Below, one piece after another: positions 1-8,511 of a DNA stretch of 64,000 nucleotides. The DNA comes from Polyangiaceae bacterium. GTDB taxonomy: Bacteria; Myxococcota_A; Polyangia; Polyangiales; Polyangiaceae. The notes beneath the pieces were generated by a model. The model was not told the origin of the DNA, searched no databases, and was given only the letters and a program-made list of their open reading frames with translations. The translations under genes were made by a program, and so were the position numbers. Each line of letters starts with the position of its first letter. Position 1 is the stretch's first letter. The stretch lies in contig JACKEB010000024.1 in NCBI GenBank assembly GCA_020633205.1, positions 27,576 to 91,575 of the forward strand, written 5' to 3'.

Positions 1-10
1 TGCTTGAGCC

Positions 11-1720
11 ATGCGAACTTGGGCTTGGTTGGCGTTGGGGTCTTGTTGTGCGTGGGGCTTGGCCGCTTGCGGAGACGGTGGTGGAAGCGGAGGCGGCGGC
101 TCGGGAGCCAATGGCGGCTCGGGAGCCAATGGCGGCTCGGGAGCCAATGGCGGCTCGGGAGCCAATGGCGGCATCGGCGCTAGCGGGGGCTCTGGGGGTG
201 GCATCCAACCGCCAGCACCTGCGTGCTCACCCGGCGCGGCGGGTTCGACGACGGTTGCAGCGCCCGAGCTGCTCGCAGAGCTCGGAGACCGCTGGCACGA
301 GTCGTGGCTCGCCTCGCCCGCAGTCGCAGATCTCGACGGCGATGGCACCACGGAGATCATCGCTGCGCGACACGGCTTGGTGCTCGGGTGGCACCTGGAC
401 GGGAACGTCGTGTTTCGTCAGGAGGTCGATGGCCGCTGCTGGGCCTCGCCTGTCGTTGCGGATCTGCGCCCCGACCTGCCCGGCCTAGAAGTCGCCCAAG
501 CGTCTGCCGACAAGATCTACGCCTGGCAAGCGGATGGCACCGCACTACCTGGCTTCCCTTATACGTTCCGCGGGGAACTGAGGAGCCTTGCGGCTGGCGA
601 TATCGACGGTGACGGGCAGCTCGAGCTGGTGAGCGTGACGACGCAAAACTTGGAGTCCAACGGTCAGCGCGACATCGTGATCGCGGTGAACGCCGATGGA
701 TCGGTGTTGGGCGGCTTCCCCCCAAACACCTCCGGAGCTTCTGGATGCGATGATGCTTGCTACGTCTACAACGGCTACGACCAGAACGTCGCCTTGGGAG
801 ATGTCGACGGCGATGGCCGGAGCGATATCTTCGCCACGCAAGACAACGCCTACAACTCTCTCCACGACGGCACGGGCAGGGCCTTTGACTGCGCCAGCGA
901 GTTCAAGAACAAGACCAAGTTCATGGGCGTGCGCGCACTCCACGACTTTGCGGAGGCACTGCAAGGCTACGCGGACGACGAGTCCACCGCGCTGCAAGCG
1001 CACCACACGAACACGGCCCCGGCGATCGTGGACCTAGACGGCGACGGTGAAGGCGAGCTGGTCTACGTGGCGTCAGTGCAGAACGCGGCGCAAGACAACC
1101 GGGAACAGGGCGTCGCATTGTGGGCGCTCAACCATGACGGCACTCGTCCCGCGGGCTGGGAGACCCCGAAGCACTTCCCCGACTACCTGAGCGGCCTCTG
1201 GGACTATGGGGAAAACAACATCGTCGCGATCACCAATCAAGTGACCGTCGCCGACATCGATCCCAACCGCACTGGCCCCGAGTTCATCTTCGCCGGGTTC
1301 GATGGACGCATCCACGCCGTCGACTCCTCACAGCAGGAGATGTGGAGCATGACCTATACGACCGACGCTGAGGTCGCGACCGGCGGTGTCCTGGTCGCGG
1401 ATTTGAATCAGGACGGCGCTCCGGAGGTCGTATTCAACACGTACTCCACCAAGGAGAATGTGAGCGAGCTGTTCGTTCTCGATGGCGGAGGCAACCTGCT
1501 CCACCACCTGCCGCTACCGAAGCGGGGCGCGATGCCAGTGCCCACGATCGCCGACGTAGACGGTGACGGCACCCTCGAAATCGTCGTCAGTCTGAAAGAC
1601 GGAGGCGACAACGAGGCACAAGTCTTGGTGTATCGTGTTCCAGGTTCAGCACCGAACTGCCTGCTTTGGGCCACCGGTCGTGGGGATTTCCTACGCGACG
1701 GCTACGTACCAACTCCATGA
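11..1720 (+). CDS. FG-GAP/VCBS repeat lipoprotein
   Basis: Predicted surface or periplasmic lipoprotein of 569 residues. The N-terminus is a lipoprotein signal peptide with a lipobox ending GLAAC (Cys20). It is followed by a low-complexity Gly/Ser/Ala/Asn linker to about residue 70, including four exact GGSGAN units. The rest contains at least five calcium-binding-type DxDGDG loops (near residues 106, 196, 263, 340 and 514) and a degenerate one (NQDG, near 463), the signature of FG-GAP/VCBS blades, so an integrin-alpha-like beta-propeller is likely. Such proteins usually take part in adhesion or protein binding, and nothing here identifies a ligand. The next gene begins 4 bases after the stop, so the two are probably cotranscribed. 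Confidence 0.85.
   Translation: MRTWAWLALGSCCAWGLAACGDGGGSGGGGSGANGGSGANGGSGANGGSGANGGIGASGGSGGGIQPPAPACSPGAAGSTTVAAPELLAELGDRWHESWLASPAVADLDGDGTTEIIAARHGLVLGWHLDGNVVFRQEVDGRCWASPVVADLRPDLPGLEVAQASADKIYAWQADGTALPGFPYTFRGELRSLAAGDIDGDGQLELVSVTTQNLESNGQRDIVIAVNADGSVLGGFPPNTSGASGCDDACYVYNGYDQNVALGDVDGDGRSDIFATQDNAYNSLHDGTGRAFDCASEFKNKTKFMGVRALHDFAEALQGYADDESTALQAHHTNTAPAIVDLDGDGEGELVYVASVQNAAQDNREQGVALWALNHDGTRPAGWETPKHFPDYLSGLWDYGENNIVAITNQVTVADIDPNRTGPEFIFAGFDGRIHAVDSSQQEMWSMTYTTDAEVATGGVLVADLNQDGAPEVVFNTYSTKENVSELFVLDGGGNLLHHLPLPKRGAMPVPTIADVDGDGTLEIVVSLKDGGDNEAQVLVYRVPGSAPNCLLWATGRGDFLRDGYVPTP
95..166 (+). repeat. Tandem 18-bp repeat, four exact copies
   Basis: The 18-base unit GGCGGCTCGGGAGCCAAT is repeated four times without a mismatch inside the first gene. 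It encodes the GGSGAN linker units just after the lipobox. Identity at synonymous positions points to recent slippage or unequal exchange, so copy number may vary between strains. Confidence 0.95.
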
Positions 1721-1724
1721 TGCG

Positions 1725-2219
1725 ATGAAGCGACGCGATTTCTTGCTCGGGGCCGGCGCCTCCCTGGTGGTGCCGGCGTGTGTTTCAAAGCCGCAGATGA
1801 CCCTGCATCACGCGGAGATCCGTTCGGCGTCTCCGGTCGGGATCACCATGCAGGTGTTCTTCAGCGTGCACAACGACAACAGCTTCGATGTCCAAGTGCG
1901 CAACGTGCGGGTGAACACGACGCTGCAGGGCAAGTATAAGATGCCCTACCTCGAGTACAGCCCGAACGTCTGGTTGCCTTCGGACCGCACCGTGATCGTC
2001 GACGCTCCGACGCTCATCCCGTGGCTCTTGGTACCACCGCTGCTTGCAGAAACGGTCACCAAGCCCAGCATCAAGTATCGGGTCAAGGGTAGCGCGGACG
2101 TGACGGGTACTAGCTCGCTCAAGATCAAGAGCGACAACTATCCAGTGGACGAAGAGGGCGCGATCCCGCGTGTAGCCGTTTGGCAAGCGGCTCAGTCGAT
2201 GTTCCCCGGTATCCGCTGA
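1725..2219 (+). CDS. LEA14-like (WHy domain) exported protein
   Basis: A 164-residue protein. I chose the ATG at 1725 because it starts a clean export signal: MKRRDFLLGAGASLVVPAC has a twin-arginine-like RR and a lipobox ending VPAC (Cys19). The mature part looks like a single beta-sandwich of the LEA type 2 / WHy family: it opens with the typical pattern of a hydrophobic strand followed by a PxGITMQVFFSVHNDNSFDV-type stretch, which in this family precedes alternating strands. Family members in bacteria are lipoproteins of poorly known, stress-related role. It follows the propeller lipoprotein by 4 bases. Function beyond the fold is unknown. Confidence 0.7.
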   Translation: MKRRDFLLGAGASLVVPACVSKPQMTLHHAEIRSASPVGITMQVFFSVHNDNSFDVQVRNVRVNTTLQGKYKMPYLEYSPNVWLPSDRTVIVDAPTLIPWLLVPPLLAETVTKPSIKYRVKGSADVTGTSSLKIKSDNYPVDEEGAIPRVAVWQAAQSMFPGIR

Positions 2220-2223
2220 GCCT

Positions 2224-2245
2224 CTTCGCGGCTCGCCAGGCGAAG
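2224..2245 (+). terminator. Weak hairpin after the LEA14-like gene
   Basis: CTTCGC (2224-2229) pairs perfectly with GCGAAG (2240-2245) across a 10-base loop, beginning 5 bases after the stop codon. No T-run follows, so it is at most a weak or Rho-assisted terminator, or an mRNA 3'-end stabiliser. Confidence 0.3.
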
Positions 2246-2258
2246 CGGGCTCCGGGGC

Positions 2259-4682
2259 ATGGAAGGGCGCAAGCGGGCGAAGCTTGTATCCGTGCGGGTT
2301 CGTGCAAGAGTAGCGCGGGTGAACGCGGTGCGCATCGCCCAGTGGGCTCCCTGGTTCGGCCTTGCGCCGGTCTGCGTCGCTGTTTGGGTGGCATGTCAGC
2401 CCGGCACTCCGCCGCGCACGTCGGGAGCCAGCCCTTCGCCCGTCTCAACGGTCAGGCTGGCAGGCTTCGAGCTAGGAGTCGCGCCGAGCCCGGCGGGGGA
2501 GTTGCAAGCTGGCTACCGACTACGCCCTGCTCGAGAGCAGCACGGAGTCTATCTAATGCCGCTGCTCGAGCGCGACCGGCATCAGGCGCGACTTGCACGT
2601 TTCCACACGGATGGCGGCAAAGATCACCTCAGCTTCATCCAGCGCTCCGGAGACTGCGAGCTGACGAGTGACGCAAGGCTCGACGCTTCCGCTCCAGCCT
2701 ACTTGGACCTGAGCTTGCGCGTGCTTTGCACGAAACCCGGCACGCTGCGGCTCGGGTGGCGTGTCGACTGGCCCGGTCGACGAAGCTTCGTCCCCGGTCT
2801 GGGTTTCGCCACGCAAGGACACACGGTCGCGCCCTGGGTGGGTCGTCAGACACGGGGTGGCGCCTTCGTGCTCGCAAGCAAGCATCCCTCCGAGATCGAG
2901 CTTGTCGCGGAACACGTCGGTCACCTGGGGGCGCTGAGTTGGGGCGCCGAGACTCGACTGGCGCAAGGCAAGGTGCATGAAGAACGCCATCGCTTGTTCC
3001 TCGGTTCGGACTCCCTGGCGGAAGCGGCACGCCTGGGGTGGGAGTTCGCTGGCGAGGCCCTGGGCGCTGTCAGCGGAACGCTGAAACCACCGCCGAAGTG
3101 GGCAGTGCTCGAAGCTCGGAACGACGCCAATCAGCTGGTCATATCCTCCCGAGCCCACGCGGACGGGAGCTGGCAGCTTTCGCTTCCTCCCGGTAACTAC
3201 AAGATTCGCAGCAAGTCTCCGGGTGGCGCCGATGAGCTGCAGACCAGAGTCAGCGCGGGCGGTGAGAGCACGCTGAACCTAGTGCCACCAGCTCCCGGTC
3301 AGCTCGAGCTGTGGGCGCTGGGGGAGGACGGCAAGCCGCTGCCGGCGCGCTGGATTTTGCGTGGAATGGGCGAGACACCCGATCCTGTGCTGAATCCTCA
3401 GTCGGAGCTGAACGCGTGGATGCTATTCACGCTGCACGGGAGCGAGAAGATCGCGCTCGCTCCTGGAGAGTACGAAGTCACGGCGACACATGGCCCTGAG
3501 TACGGGCTATTCCAACAAGTCGTCAGCGTGAAGGCCGACCAGGGAGCGGTGGTCCGTGCCACGCTCCGTCGCCAGCTCGACGTGAGCGGCTGGGTGGCGT
3601 CGGATTTTCATCTACACCAAGCGCCCAGCTTCGACTCTGAAGTCAGTTTGGAGGATCGGCTCACCTCGCTACTGTCCGACGGAATTCGCTTTGCTGCCGC
3701 AACCGACCACAACGTCGTGACTGACTACGCTCCGGCGCTTGCAGCGCTCGCGCCTGAAGCCGATCTTGGAACCACGAAGGGTGTCGAGATCACCACACGG
3801 GGCTGGGGCCACTTCAACGCGTTTCCCTACGGTATATCTGAAGCGCCGACCGTCAAAGATCGCAAGCCGGAGGAGATCTTCGGTCAGGTTCGCCGAGACC
3901 AGCCCGGTGCTGTTCTGCAGGTCAACCACCCGCGCATGGGCGACATCGGCTACTTCAATCAGGCCAAGCTAGACCTGAAAACGGGCGACGCGGCAGCTGG
4001 CTTCAGCTACGACTTCGACACCATCGAGGTCTTCAATGGCTTTGACCTCGGGAACCCGGGCGCGGTTCAGCAATGCCTGGATAGCTGGTACGGCCTGCTC
4101 CAGAACGGCTGGCGATTCACCGCCGTTGGAAACTCGGACTCCCACAGGCTCGTGGGTGAGTATGCCGGGTACCCGAGGACCTATGTGAAGGTCCCGACAG
4201 GTACTCCCGTGACGGAGACGAGCATCGCTGAAGGTCTTCGTGGCGGTCACGCCTGGGTGAGCAATGGTCCCGCCCTGGATGTGCGCCTGAACGGCGCTGG
4301 CCCCGGTGATACAGCCAACCTGAGCGATGGGAATCGGCTCCAGGTGCGCGTGGCGACGGCGGACTTCGTGGGGGTGAATCGAGTTCAGCTGGTCATCAAT
4401 GGCGCGGTGGTATTCGAGCAGCGCTTCCCCGAGGATCTACGTGGAGGGCAGCGCGAGCTGGAGTTTCCTCTGGAGCTCATCGAGGACTCGTGGGTGGTGG
4501 TGCTGGTGCGAGGCGATCAAGCGCTCGAGAGTATCTTGCCCAGAATCGACGCGAAGCCGTTGGCCTTCAGTAACCCCATCTTCGTCGACGTCGACGGCGA
4601 CGGAAGGTTCCGCGCTCGCAACGCATCGGTGCGCGAGCACCGGGAACATGCGTCACCCGGCGGCACATCTCTCGAGCAGTAG
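2259..4682 (+). CDS. CehA/McbA-like PHP-domain metallohydrolase, lipoprotein
   Basis: An 807-residue exported protein. The hydrophobic segment ends in a lipobox WVAC (about residue 45). The long basic N-terminus suggests that the true start may be the GTG at 2319, which gives a more normal signal peptide. The middle (about 270-440) looks like carboxypeptidase-regulatory-like beta-sandwiches. A PHP-type metal-binding domain begins at about residue 446 with HLH (His451, His453), continues with TDH (482-484), and has a later NSDSH motif near 625. This order matches the CehA/McbA phosphoesterase-like hydrolases, which use a metal centre to cleave ester or carbamate-type bonds. The substrate cannot be told from sequence. 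The C-terminal 120 residues form another beta-rich region. Confidence 0.75.
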   Translation: MEGRKRAKLVSVRVRARVARVNAVRIAQWAPWFGLAPVCVAVWVACQPGTPPRTSGASPSPVSTVRLAGFELGVAPSPAGELQAGYRLRPAREQHGVYLMPLLERDRHQARLARFHTDGGKDHLSFIQRSGDCELTSDARLDASAPAYLDLSLRVLCTKPGTLRLGWRVDWPGRRSFVPGLGFATQGHTVAPWVGRQTRGGAFVLASKHPSEIELVAEHVGHLGALSWGAETRLAQGKVHEERHRLFLGSDSLAEAARLGWEFAGEALGAVSGTLKPPPKWAVLEARNDANQLVISSRAHADGSWQLSLPPGNYKIRSKSPGGADELQTRVSAGGESTLNLVPPAPGQLELWALGEDGKPLPARWILRGMGETPDPVLNPQSELNAWMLFTLHGSEKIALAPGEYEVTATHGPEYGLFQQVVSVKADQGAVVRATLRRQLDVSGWVASDFHLHQAPSFDSEVSLEDRLTSLLSDGIRFAAATDHNVVTDYAPALAALAPEADLGTTKGVEITTRGWGHFNAFPYGISEAPTVKDRKPEEIFGQVRRDQPGAVLQVNHPRMGDIGYFNQAKLDLKTGDAAAGFSYDFDTIEVFNGFDLGNPGAVQQCLDSWYGLLQNGWRFTAVGNSDSHRLVGEYAGYPRTYVKVPTGTPVTETSIAEGLRGGHAWVSNGPALDVRLNGAGPGDTANLSDGNRLQVRVATADFVGVNRVQLVINGAVVFEQRFPEDLRGGQRELEFPLELIEDSWVVVLVRGDQALESILPRIDAKPLAFSNPIFVDVDGDGRFRARNASVREHREHASPGGTSLEQ

Positions 4683-4801
4683 CGGCGCCTTAGTTTCTTC
4701 GCCCGTACAGCCGGCATACGCAGAAGATTCGCGGAACGCTCGCTGGAGCTTCGAAAAACTCGCGGCGACCCTTGGCGCATCGCTTGCACGAGGGACGCCC
4801 G

Positions 4802-6028
4802 ATGAAGAACCTCGTGATCCTAGGCGCAGGTACAGCCGGCACAATGCTCGGCAACAAACTCGCCCAGCGTCTCGGTGCGGAGTGGAACATCCACTTGGTC
4901 GACCGCGACGACCTGCACGTCTACCAACCAGGGCTGCTGTTCATTCCGTTCCGGAGCTATCGCCGGGAGGAAATCATTCGTCCACGGAAGCGCTTCGTGC
5001 AGTCCAGAGTGCACCTCAACCTGAGCGGGATCGGGGCACTGGACGTCGAACGCAGGCAGGTGAAGCTAGGCGACGGGACCAGCCTCTCGTACGACATCCT
5101 GGTCGTCGCGACCGGCGCCAAGTTGAGTCCCGAGTCAACGGAAGGACTCACCGGGTCCGGCTGGCGTGAGAGCGCGTTTGACTTCTACTCTCTGGAAGGC
5201 GCCCTGGCCCTGGCGGACAAGCTCGATGGCTTCGAAGAAGGCCGCGTGCTCATCAACGTCGTGGACATGCCAATCAAGTGTCCGGTCGCGCCCCTCGAGT
5301 TCGCCTTTCTGGCGGACGCCTACTTCAAACAGAAGAACGTACGTGACGCAGTCGAGCTGCACTTCGTCACGCCTTTGGACGGCGCGTTCACCAAACCGCG
5401 GGCATCGGCGCTGTTGGGCGGCATGCTGCAAGAACGGCAAATCCACCTTGAAACTAGCTTCGCTACTTCATCGGTCGATGGGGCGAAGCGCGAGCTACAC
5501 AGCTACGACGGGCGCAAGCTCGACTACGACTTGTTGGTGAGCATCCCGCTGCACAATGGCAGCGATGTCATGCTCCAGTCAGGGCTCGCGGACGAGAGCG
5601 GCTTTGTCAAGACGGACAAGCACACGTTGGCATCACGAGTGGCACCCGGGGTGTTTGCAATCGGTGACGCGACGGATCTGCCGACATCCAAAGCGGGCAG
5701 CGTCGCGCATTTCCAGGCGGAAGTTCTGCTCGAGAACATCTTGCGGGACATCCGCGGTCAGTCTCCGCTGCCCGACTTCGATGGTCACGCCAACTGCTTC
5801 ATCGAGACCGGAAGTGGCAGAGGGATCTTGATCGACTTCAACTACGAAACGGAACCACTGCCAGGCAAGTTCCCGTTGCCTGGGGTTGGGCCCTTCGATT
5901 TGCTGCGCGAGAGCCGGGTCAATCACTGGGGCAAGCTGGGTTTCAAATGGGTCTACTGGAACCTGCTGCTCGCGGGTGAAGAGCTACCCTTGGACCACCG
6001 CATGCTGATGGCAGGGAAGTGGAGCTGA
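4802..6028 (+). CDS. Sulfide:quinone oxidoreductase-like flavoprotein
   Basis: A 408-residue two-dinucleotide-binding-fold flavoprotein. The start at 4802 places the FAD-binding glycine motif GAGTAG at residues 8-13, as expected. The second conserved SQR features are present: Cys160 in a KCPVAPLEF context and Cys332 in a NCFIETG context, matching the two cysteines known to be essential in sulfide:quinone oxidoreductases, plus a late GDATDLP FAD motif. The predicted role is oxidation of sulfide to a persulfide or polysulfide with electrons passed to the quinone pool at the cytoplasmic membrane. The next gene starts 4 bases downstream and encodes a DUF1641-TusE fusion, followed by a DsrE protein, a typical persulfide-handling context. 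Flavocytochrome c-type or other SQR-like reductases cannot be fully excluded. Confidence 0.82.
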   Translation: MKNLVILGAGTAGTMLGNKLAQRLGAEWNIHLVDRDDLHVYQPGLLFIPFRSYRREEIIRPRKRFVQSRVHLNLSGIGALDVERRQVKLGDGTSLSYDILVVATGAKLSPESTEGLTGSGWRESAFDFYSLEGALALADKLDGFEEGRVLINVVDMPIKCPVAPLEFAFLADAYFKQKNVRDAVELHFVTPLDGAFTKPRASALLGGMLQERQIHLETSFATSSVDGAKRELHSYDGRKLDYDLLVSIPLHNGSDVMLQSGLADESGFVKTDKHTLASRVAPGVFAIGDATDLPTSKAGSVAHFQAEVLLENILRDIRGQSPLPDFDGHANCFIETGSGRGILIDFNYETEPLPGKFPLPGVGPFDLLRESRVNHWGKLGFKWVYWNLLLAGEELPLDHRMLMAGKWS

Positions 6029-6032
6029 AGCC

Positions 6033-6956
6033 ATGCAGAACATCTCGGCACAACTCGAACAGATCAACCTTCGGCTCAGCACTCTGAGTCATCAGATGCA
6101 GGTGCTCGCTGACCGTCAGCGTGAGCGCGACGAGCTGCTAGAGGAGATGAAGCCCATTCTCAAAGAGGTCATGAAAGGCGGAACCGAACGCCTCGCGGAC
6201 CTGGAGGAACGGGGCTACTTCACCTTCGCAAGGGAGGGACTGCGCGCTCTTGACCGCGTCGTTCAGGCCTACTCCGAAGACGACGTGCGAGCCCTTGGCG
6301 ACAACATCGTCCGCATCATGGATACCGTGAGGAACCTCACTCAACCAGAAGTGCTGGAGATCCTCAACGACGCTAGCGACGTGGTGCAGCAATCAGAGCA
6401 GCTTGAGCCAACCGGGGTGTTCGGGATGATGCGCGCGAGTCGCGACGACGACGTGCGCCAAGGCATGGCCGTCCTACTCGGGGTGCTCCGGCAGGTCGGC
6501 CGCGGAGTGAAACGGCTTTCTGACGCGGAAAACAACGAACGACGTCCCAAGCCGACTCGCGCGAGCGCTCCAGCTAGGCCCGCCGCGGAAGTGCGAGCAG
6601 CACCCAAGTCGGCGGAGCGAGCGCCGGTTCCACCGGTCGTTGCCCCGCGAACAATGCAGATCGACGGCGTCGCCTTCGACAGCAATGGTTTCCTAGCGGA
6701 TCCAAATCAGTGGACACCAGAGCTGGCGACAGCAATCGCAAGCGCTGAGGGCCTCACGGAGCTGAGCGAGCGCCACTGGCAAGCCATCAACTGGGCGCGC
6801 AATGACTTCCTCAGCCAGGGTCAGTCGCCGAACATCAGGCGGATCACCATGGGCTCCGGTGTTCCGACCAAGGAACTCTATGCGCTATTCCCCAGGGCAC
6901 CAGGCATGACGGTCGCCCGTGTCGCTGGCATTCCGAAACCCGTCGGCTGCATCTGA
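6033..6956 (+). CDS. DUF1641-TusE/DsrC fusion protein
   Basis: A 307-residue protein with two parts. Residues 1-165 are alpha-helical, start with a coiled-coil-like segment, and fit DUF1641, a domain that often lies next to SQR genes. Residues 166-205 are an Ala/Pro/Arg linker. Residues 207-307 match the TusE/DsrC/DsvC sulfur-carrier fold (VAFDSNGFL, WTPELA, HWQAINWARNDF), ending in AGIPKPVGCI with the penultimate cysteine (Cys306) that carries persulfide. The second C-terminal cysteine found 11 residues upstream in true DsrC is alanine here, so it is of the one-cysteine TusE type. The gene follows the SQR by 4 bases. The likely role is to accept sulfane sulfur from SQR or DsrE partners. Fusion of the two domains is unusual. 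Confidence 0.8.
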   Translation: MQNISAQLEQINLRLSTLSHQMQVLADRQRERDELLEEMKPILKEVMKGGTERLADLEERGYFTFAREGLRALDRVVQAYSEDDVRALGDNIVRIMDTVRNLTQPEVLEILNDASDVVQQSEQLEPTGVFGMMRASRDDDVRQGMAVLLGVLRQVGRGVKRLSDAENNERRPKPTRASAPARPAAEVRAAPKSAERAPVPPVVAPRTMQIDGVAFDSNGFLADPNQWTPELATAIASAEGLTELSERHWQAINWARNDFLSQGQSPNIRRITMGSGVPTKELYALFPRAPGMTVARVAGIPKPVGCI

Positions 6957-6994
6957 ACTGCGATCGCCGCGAATGACGCGGCCCAAGCACCCTC

Positions 6995-7000
6995 TGGAGG
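6995..7000 (+). promoter_or_regulatory. Ribosome binding site for the DsrE-like gene
   Basis: TGGAGG lies 5 bases before the ATG at 7006. It decides in favour of this start over in-frame upstream candidates that begin at 6919 inside the preceding gene. Confidence 0.6.
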
Positions 7001-7005
7001 CAATC

Positions 7006-7479
7006 ATGCCCTACCCGCAAGAAGACAGAAAAATCGCGCTGATTTGCGCCAAGGGCGGGCTCGACGAAGCCTACCCAGCCCTCATCCTGGCAAACGCCGC
7101 CCGCGCGTCGGGTATCGAGGCGACTATCTTCTTCACGTTCTATGGTTTGGACGTGGTGACAGAGAAGAAGGTCGATCACCTGCACGTCAACATGACCGGC
7201 AATCCATCGAGCCCGATGCCCACCATGGTCGCAGGTCTTCCGGGCATGGAGCGCCTAGCCGCGAACATGATGAAGAAGAAGATGGACGAGCTCGAGCTAC
7301 CCGGCGCTCGCGAGATGCTCGAGATGCTGAGCGACGCCGGTTGTCGGCTGTACGCCTGTGAACTGGCGATGAAGATGTTTCAGCTCCAGCGCGACGACTT
7401 GATCCCTCAAGTCGAAGACGTGATCACAGCCACGGACTTCTACGAGAAGACGGTCGGCGCGCAGATCGTCTTCATCTAG
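7006..7479 (+). CDS. DsrE/DsrF-like (DsrE2-type) sulfurtransferase
   Basis: A 157-residue protein of the DsrE/DsrF-like fold. The opening KIALICAKGGLDEAYPALI and the later CRLYACELAMKMFQL match the DsrE2 group, where the cysteine in the YACELAMKMF stretch is the usual persulfide carrier. Methionine-rich MMKKKMDEL before it is also typical. These small carriers pass sulfane sulfur between SQR or rhodanese proteins and TusE/DsrC partners. The gene lies 49 bases after the DUF1641-TusE fusion and has its own RBS, so the three genes form a short sulfide-oxidation/persulfide-relay operon. It ends 26 bases before a convergent gene. Confidence 0.82.
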   Translation: MPYPQEDRKIALICAKGGLDEAYPALILANAARASGIEATIFFTFYGLDVVTEKKVDHLHVNMTGNPSSPMPTMVAGLPGMERLAANMMKKKMDELELPGAREMLEMLSDAGCRLYACELAMKMFQLQRDDLIPQVEDVITATDFYEKTVGAQIVFI

Positions 7480-7505
7480 CGACGCGGGCGGGCAAGAGCC
7501 GCGCT

Positions 7506-8420
7506 TCAGTACATGAAGTCGTCGGCGCCGTCAGTCACAGTGACGTAGACCAGCGTGTCTGCCTTGTAGGTGGAGTCCAGCGTGGAGTACGCCTGAAACA
7601 CTGCGTCCCTGTGCTGGTCGTTGTACGCGAGGATGTGCAGGATTTGCTTCTGCCAGTGATCGGCCGGAGCGGCGTTCGCGCTGGAGAGCGGGATGTCACC
7701 AAGCTTCTTTTGCAACAGGCTCAGCGCGTCCGCCTCGCTATACGTGCTTCCCGCCGGAAATGCGAAGGCGCGGGTCACGCTGACACCAACCTTGTAGCCG
7801 TCGATCTCCACCAGGATGTCCGTCTTCTTCCCGCCAGGGTCCTGATAGACGATTTCAGTCTCGGTTTTGAGCAGCGTCGCAAGCTCGCAGCGGTAGAGCA
7901 CCTCGTAGCTGAACACTTCCGAGTAGAGTGAGTTGCCGCCCAGGTTGCCAGCGTCGTAGACGTACTTCCCGCCTGTGCTGAGCAGATCGTAGCTGAAGGC
8001 GTCCATTCCAAAGTCAAGGTGGGTCTCGAAGGAGAAGGGATCGGGGGAGAGGATCTCCTCGGAGTCGATGGGGCCGCAGTCTCCGCTGATGGTGCCGAAC
8101 CCAGGCAGGGGCACGTCCCCGGTTCCTCCGGTTCCACCGGTCGATCCCGCGGTGCCTCCGCTCGCCGCGCCTGAGCTGCCGCCGCTCCCGGCCGCTGCGC
8201 CGCTGCCTCCACTGCCAGCTGAGTTCCCCCCGGCTGCCCCTCCAGAGCCAGCTGAACTTCCTCCGGCGCCGGCTACGCCACCCACACCGCCAGCTGATTG
8301 CCCTGCGGAACCGCTAACGCCAGCGCTGCCGGCGTTACCACCGTCCGTTGACGGATCGTCTCCACAGCCCGCGAGAACCAAGGCACCGACGGTGACCCAA
8401 AGCGAAAGCCGAACCTGCAT
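7506..8420 (-). CDS. Linker-rich lipoprotein with unknown C-terminal domain
   Basis: A 304-residue predicted lipoprotein: signal peptide with lipobox LVLAGC (Cys19), then about 80 residues of almost pure Gly/Ser/Ala, then a folded domain of about 190 residues. I do not recognise the domain firmly. It contains a TETEIVY strand, then KKTDILVEIDGYKVGVSVTR, which has the strand-Asp-strand look of the PD-(D/E)XK nuclease-like core, but the final acidic-x-Lys is SVT, so a catalytic nuclease is not supported. Residues near the C-terminus are rich in Asp and Tyr and end DFMY. It is transcribed towards the sulfide module. Long linkers of this kind are common in myxobacterial surface lipoproteins. Confidence 0.65.
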   Translation of the reverse strand: MQVRLSLWVTVGALVLAGCGDDPSTDGGNAGSAGVSGSAGQSAGGVGGVAGAGGSSAGSGGAAGGNSAGSGGSGAAAGSGGSSGAASGGTAGSTGGTGGTGDVPLPGFGTISGDCGPIDSEEILSPDPFSFETHLDFGMDAFSYDLLSTGGKYVYDAGNLGGNSLYSEVFSYEVLYRCELATLLKTETEIVYQDPGGKKTDILVEIDGYKVGVSVTRAFAFPAGSTYSEADALSLLQKKLGDIPLSSANAAPADHWQKQILHILAYNDQHRDAVFQAYSTLDSTYKADTLVYVTVTDGADDFMY

Positions 8421-8511
8421 CGGGCAAAGCTAGCGCTCGACGCGGATCAGTTCAACGGACAGCGAGTCGGTGCGATGTTCGTCACTGGCAAGTCTGGTTT
8501 TCGATGCAGCT

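Noticed and set aside
48..1006. Long alternative frames opposite or inside the FG-GAP gene
   Set aside because: They are shadows in a GC-rich gene: Arg/Ala/Ser-rich translations without motifs.
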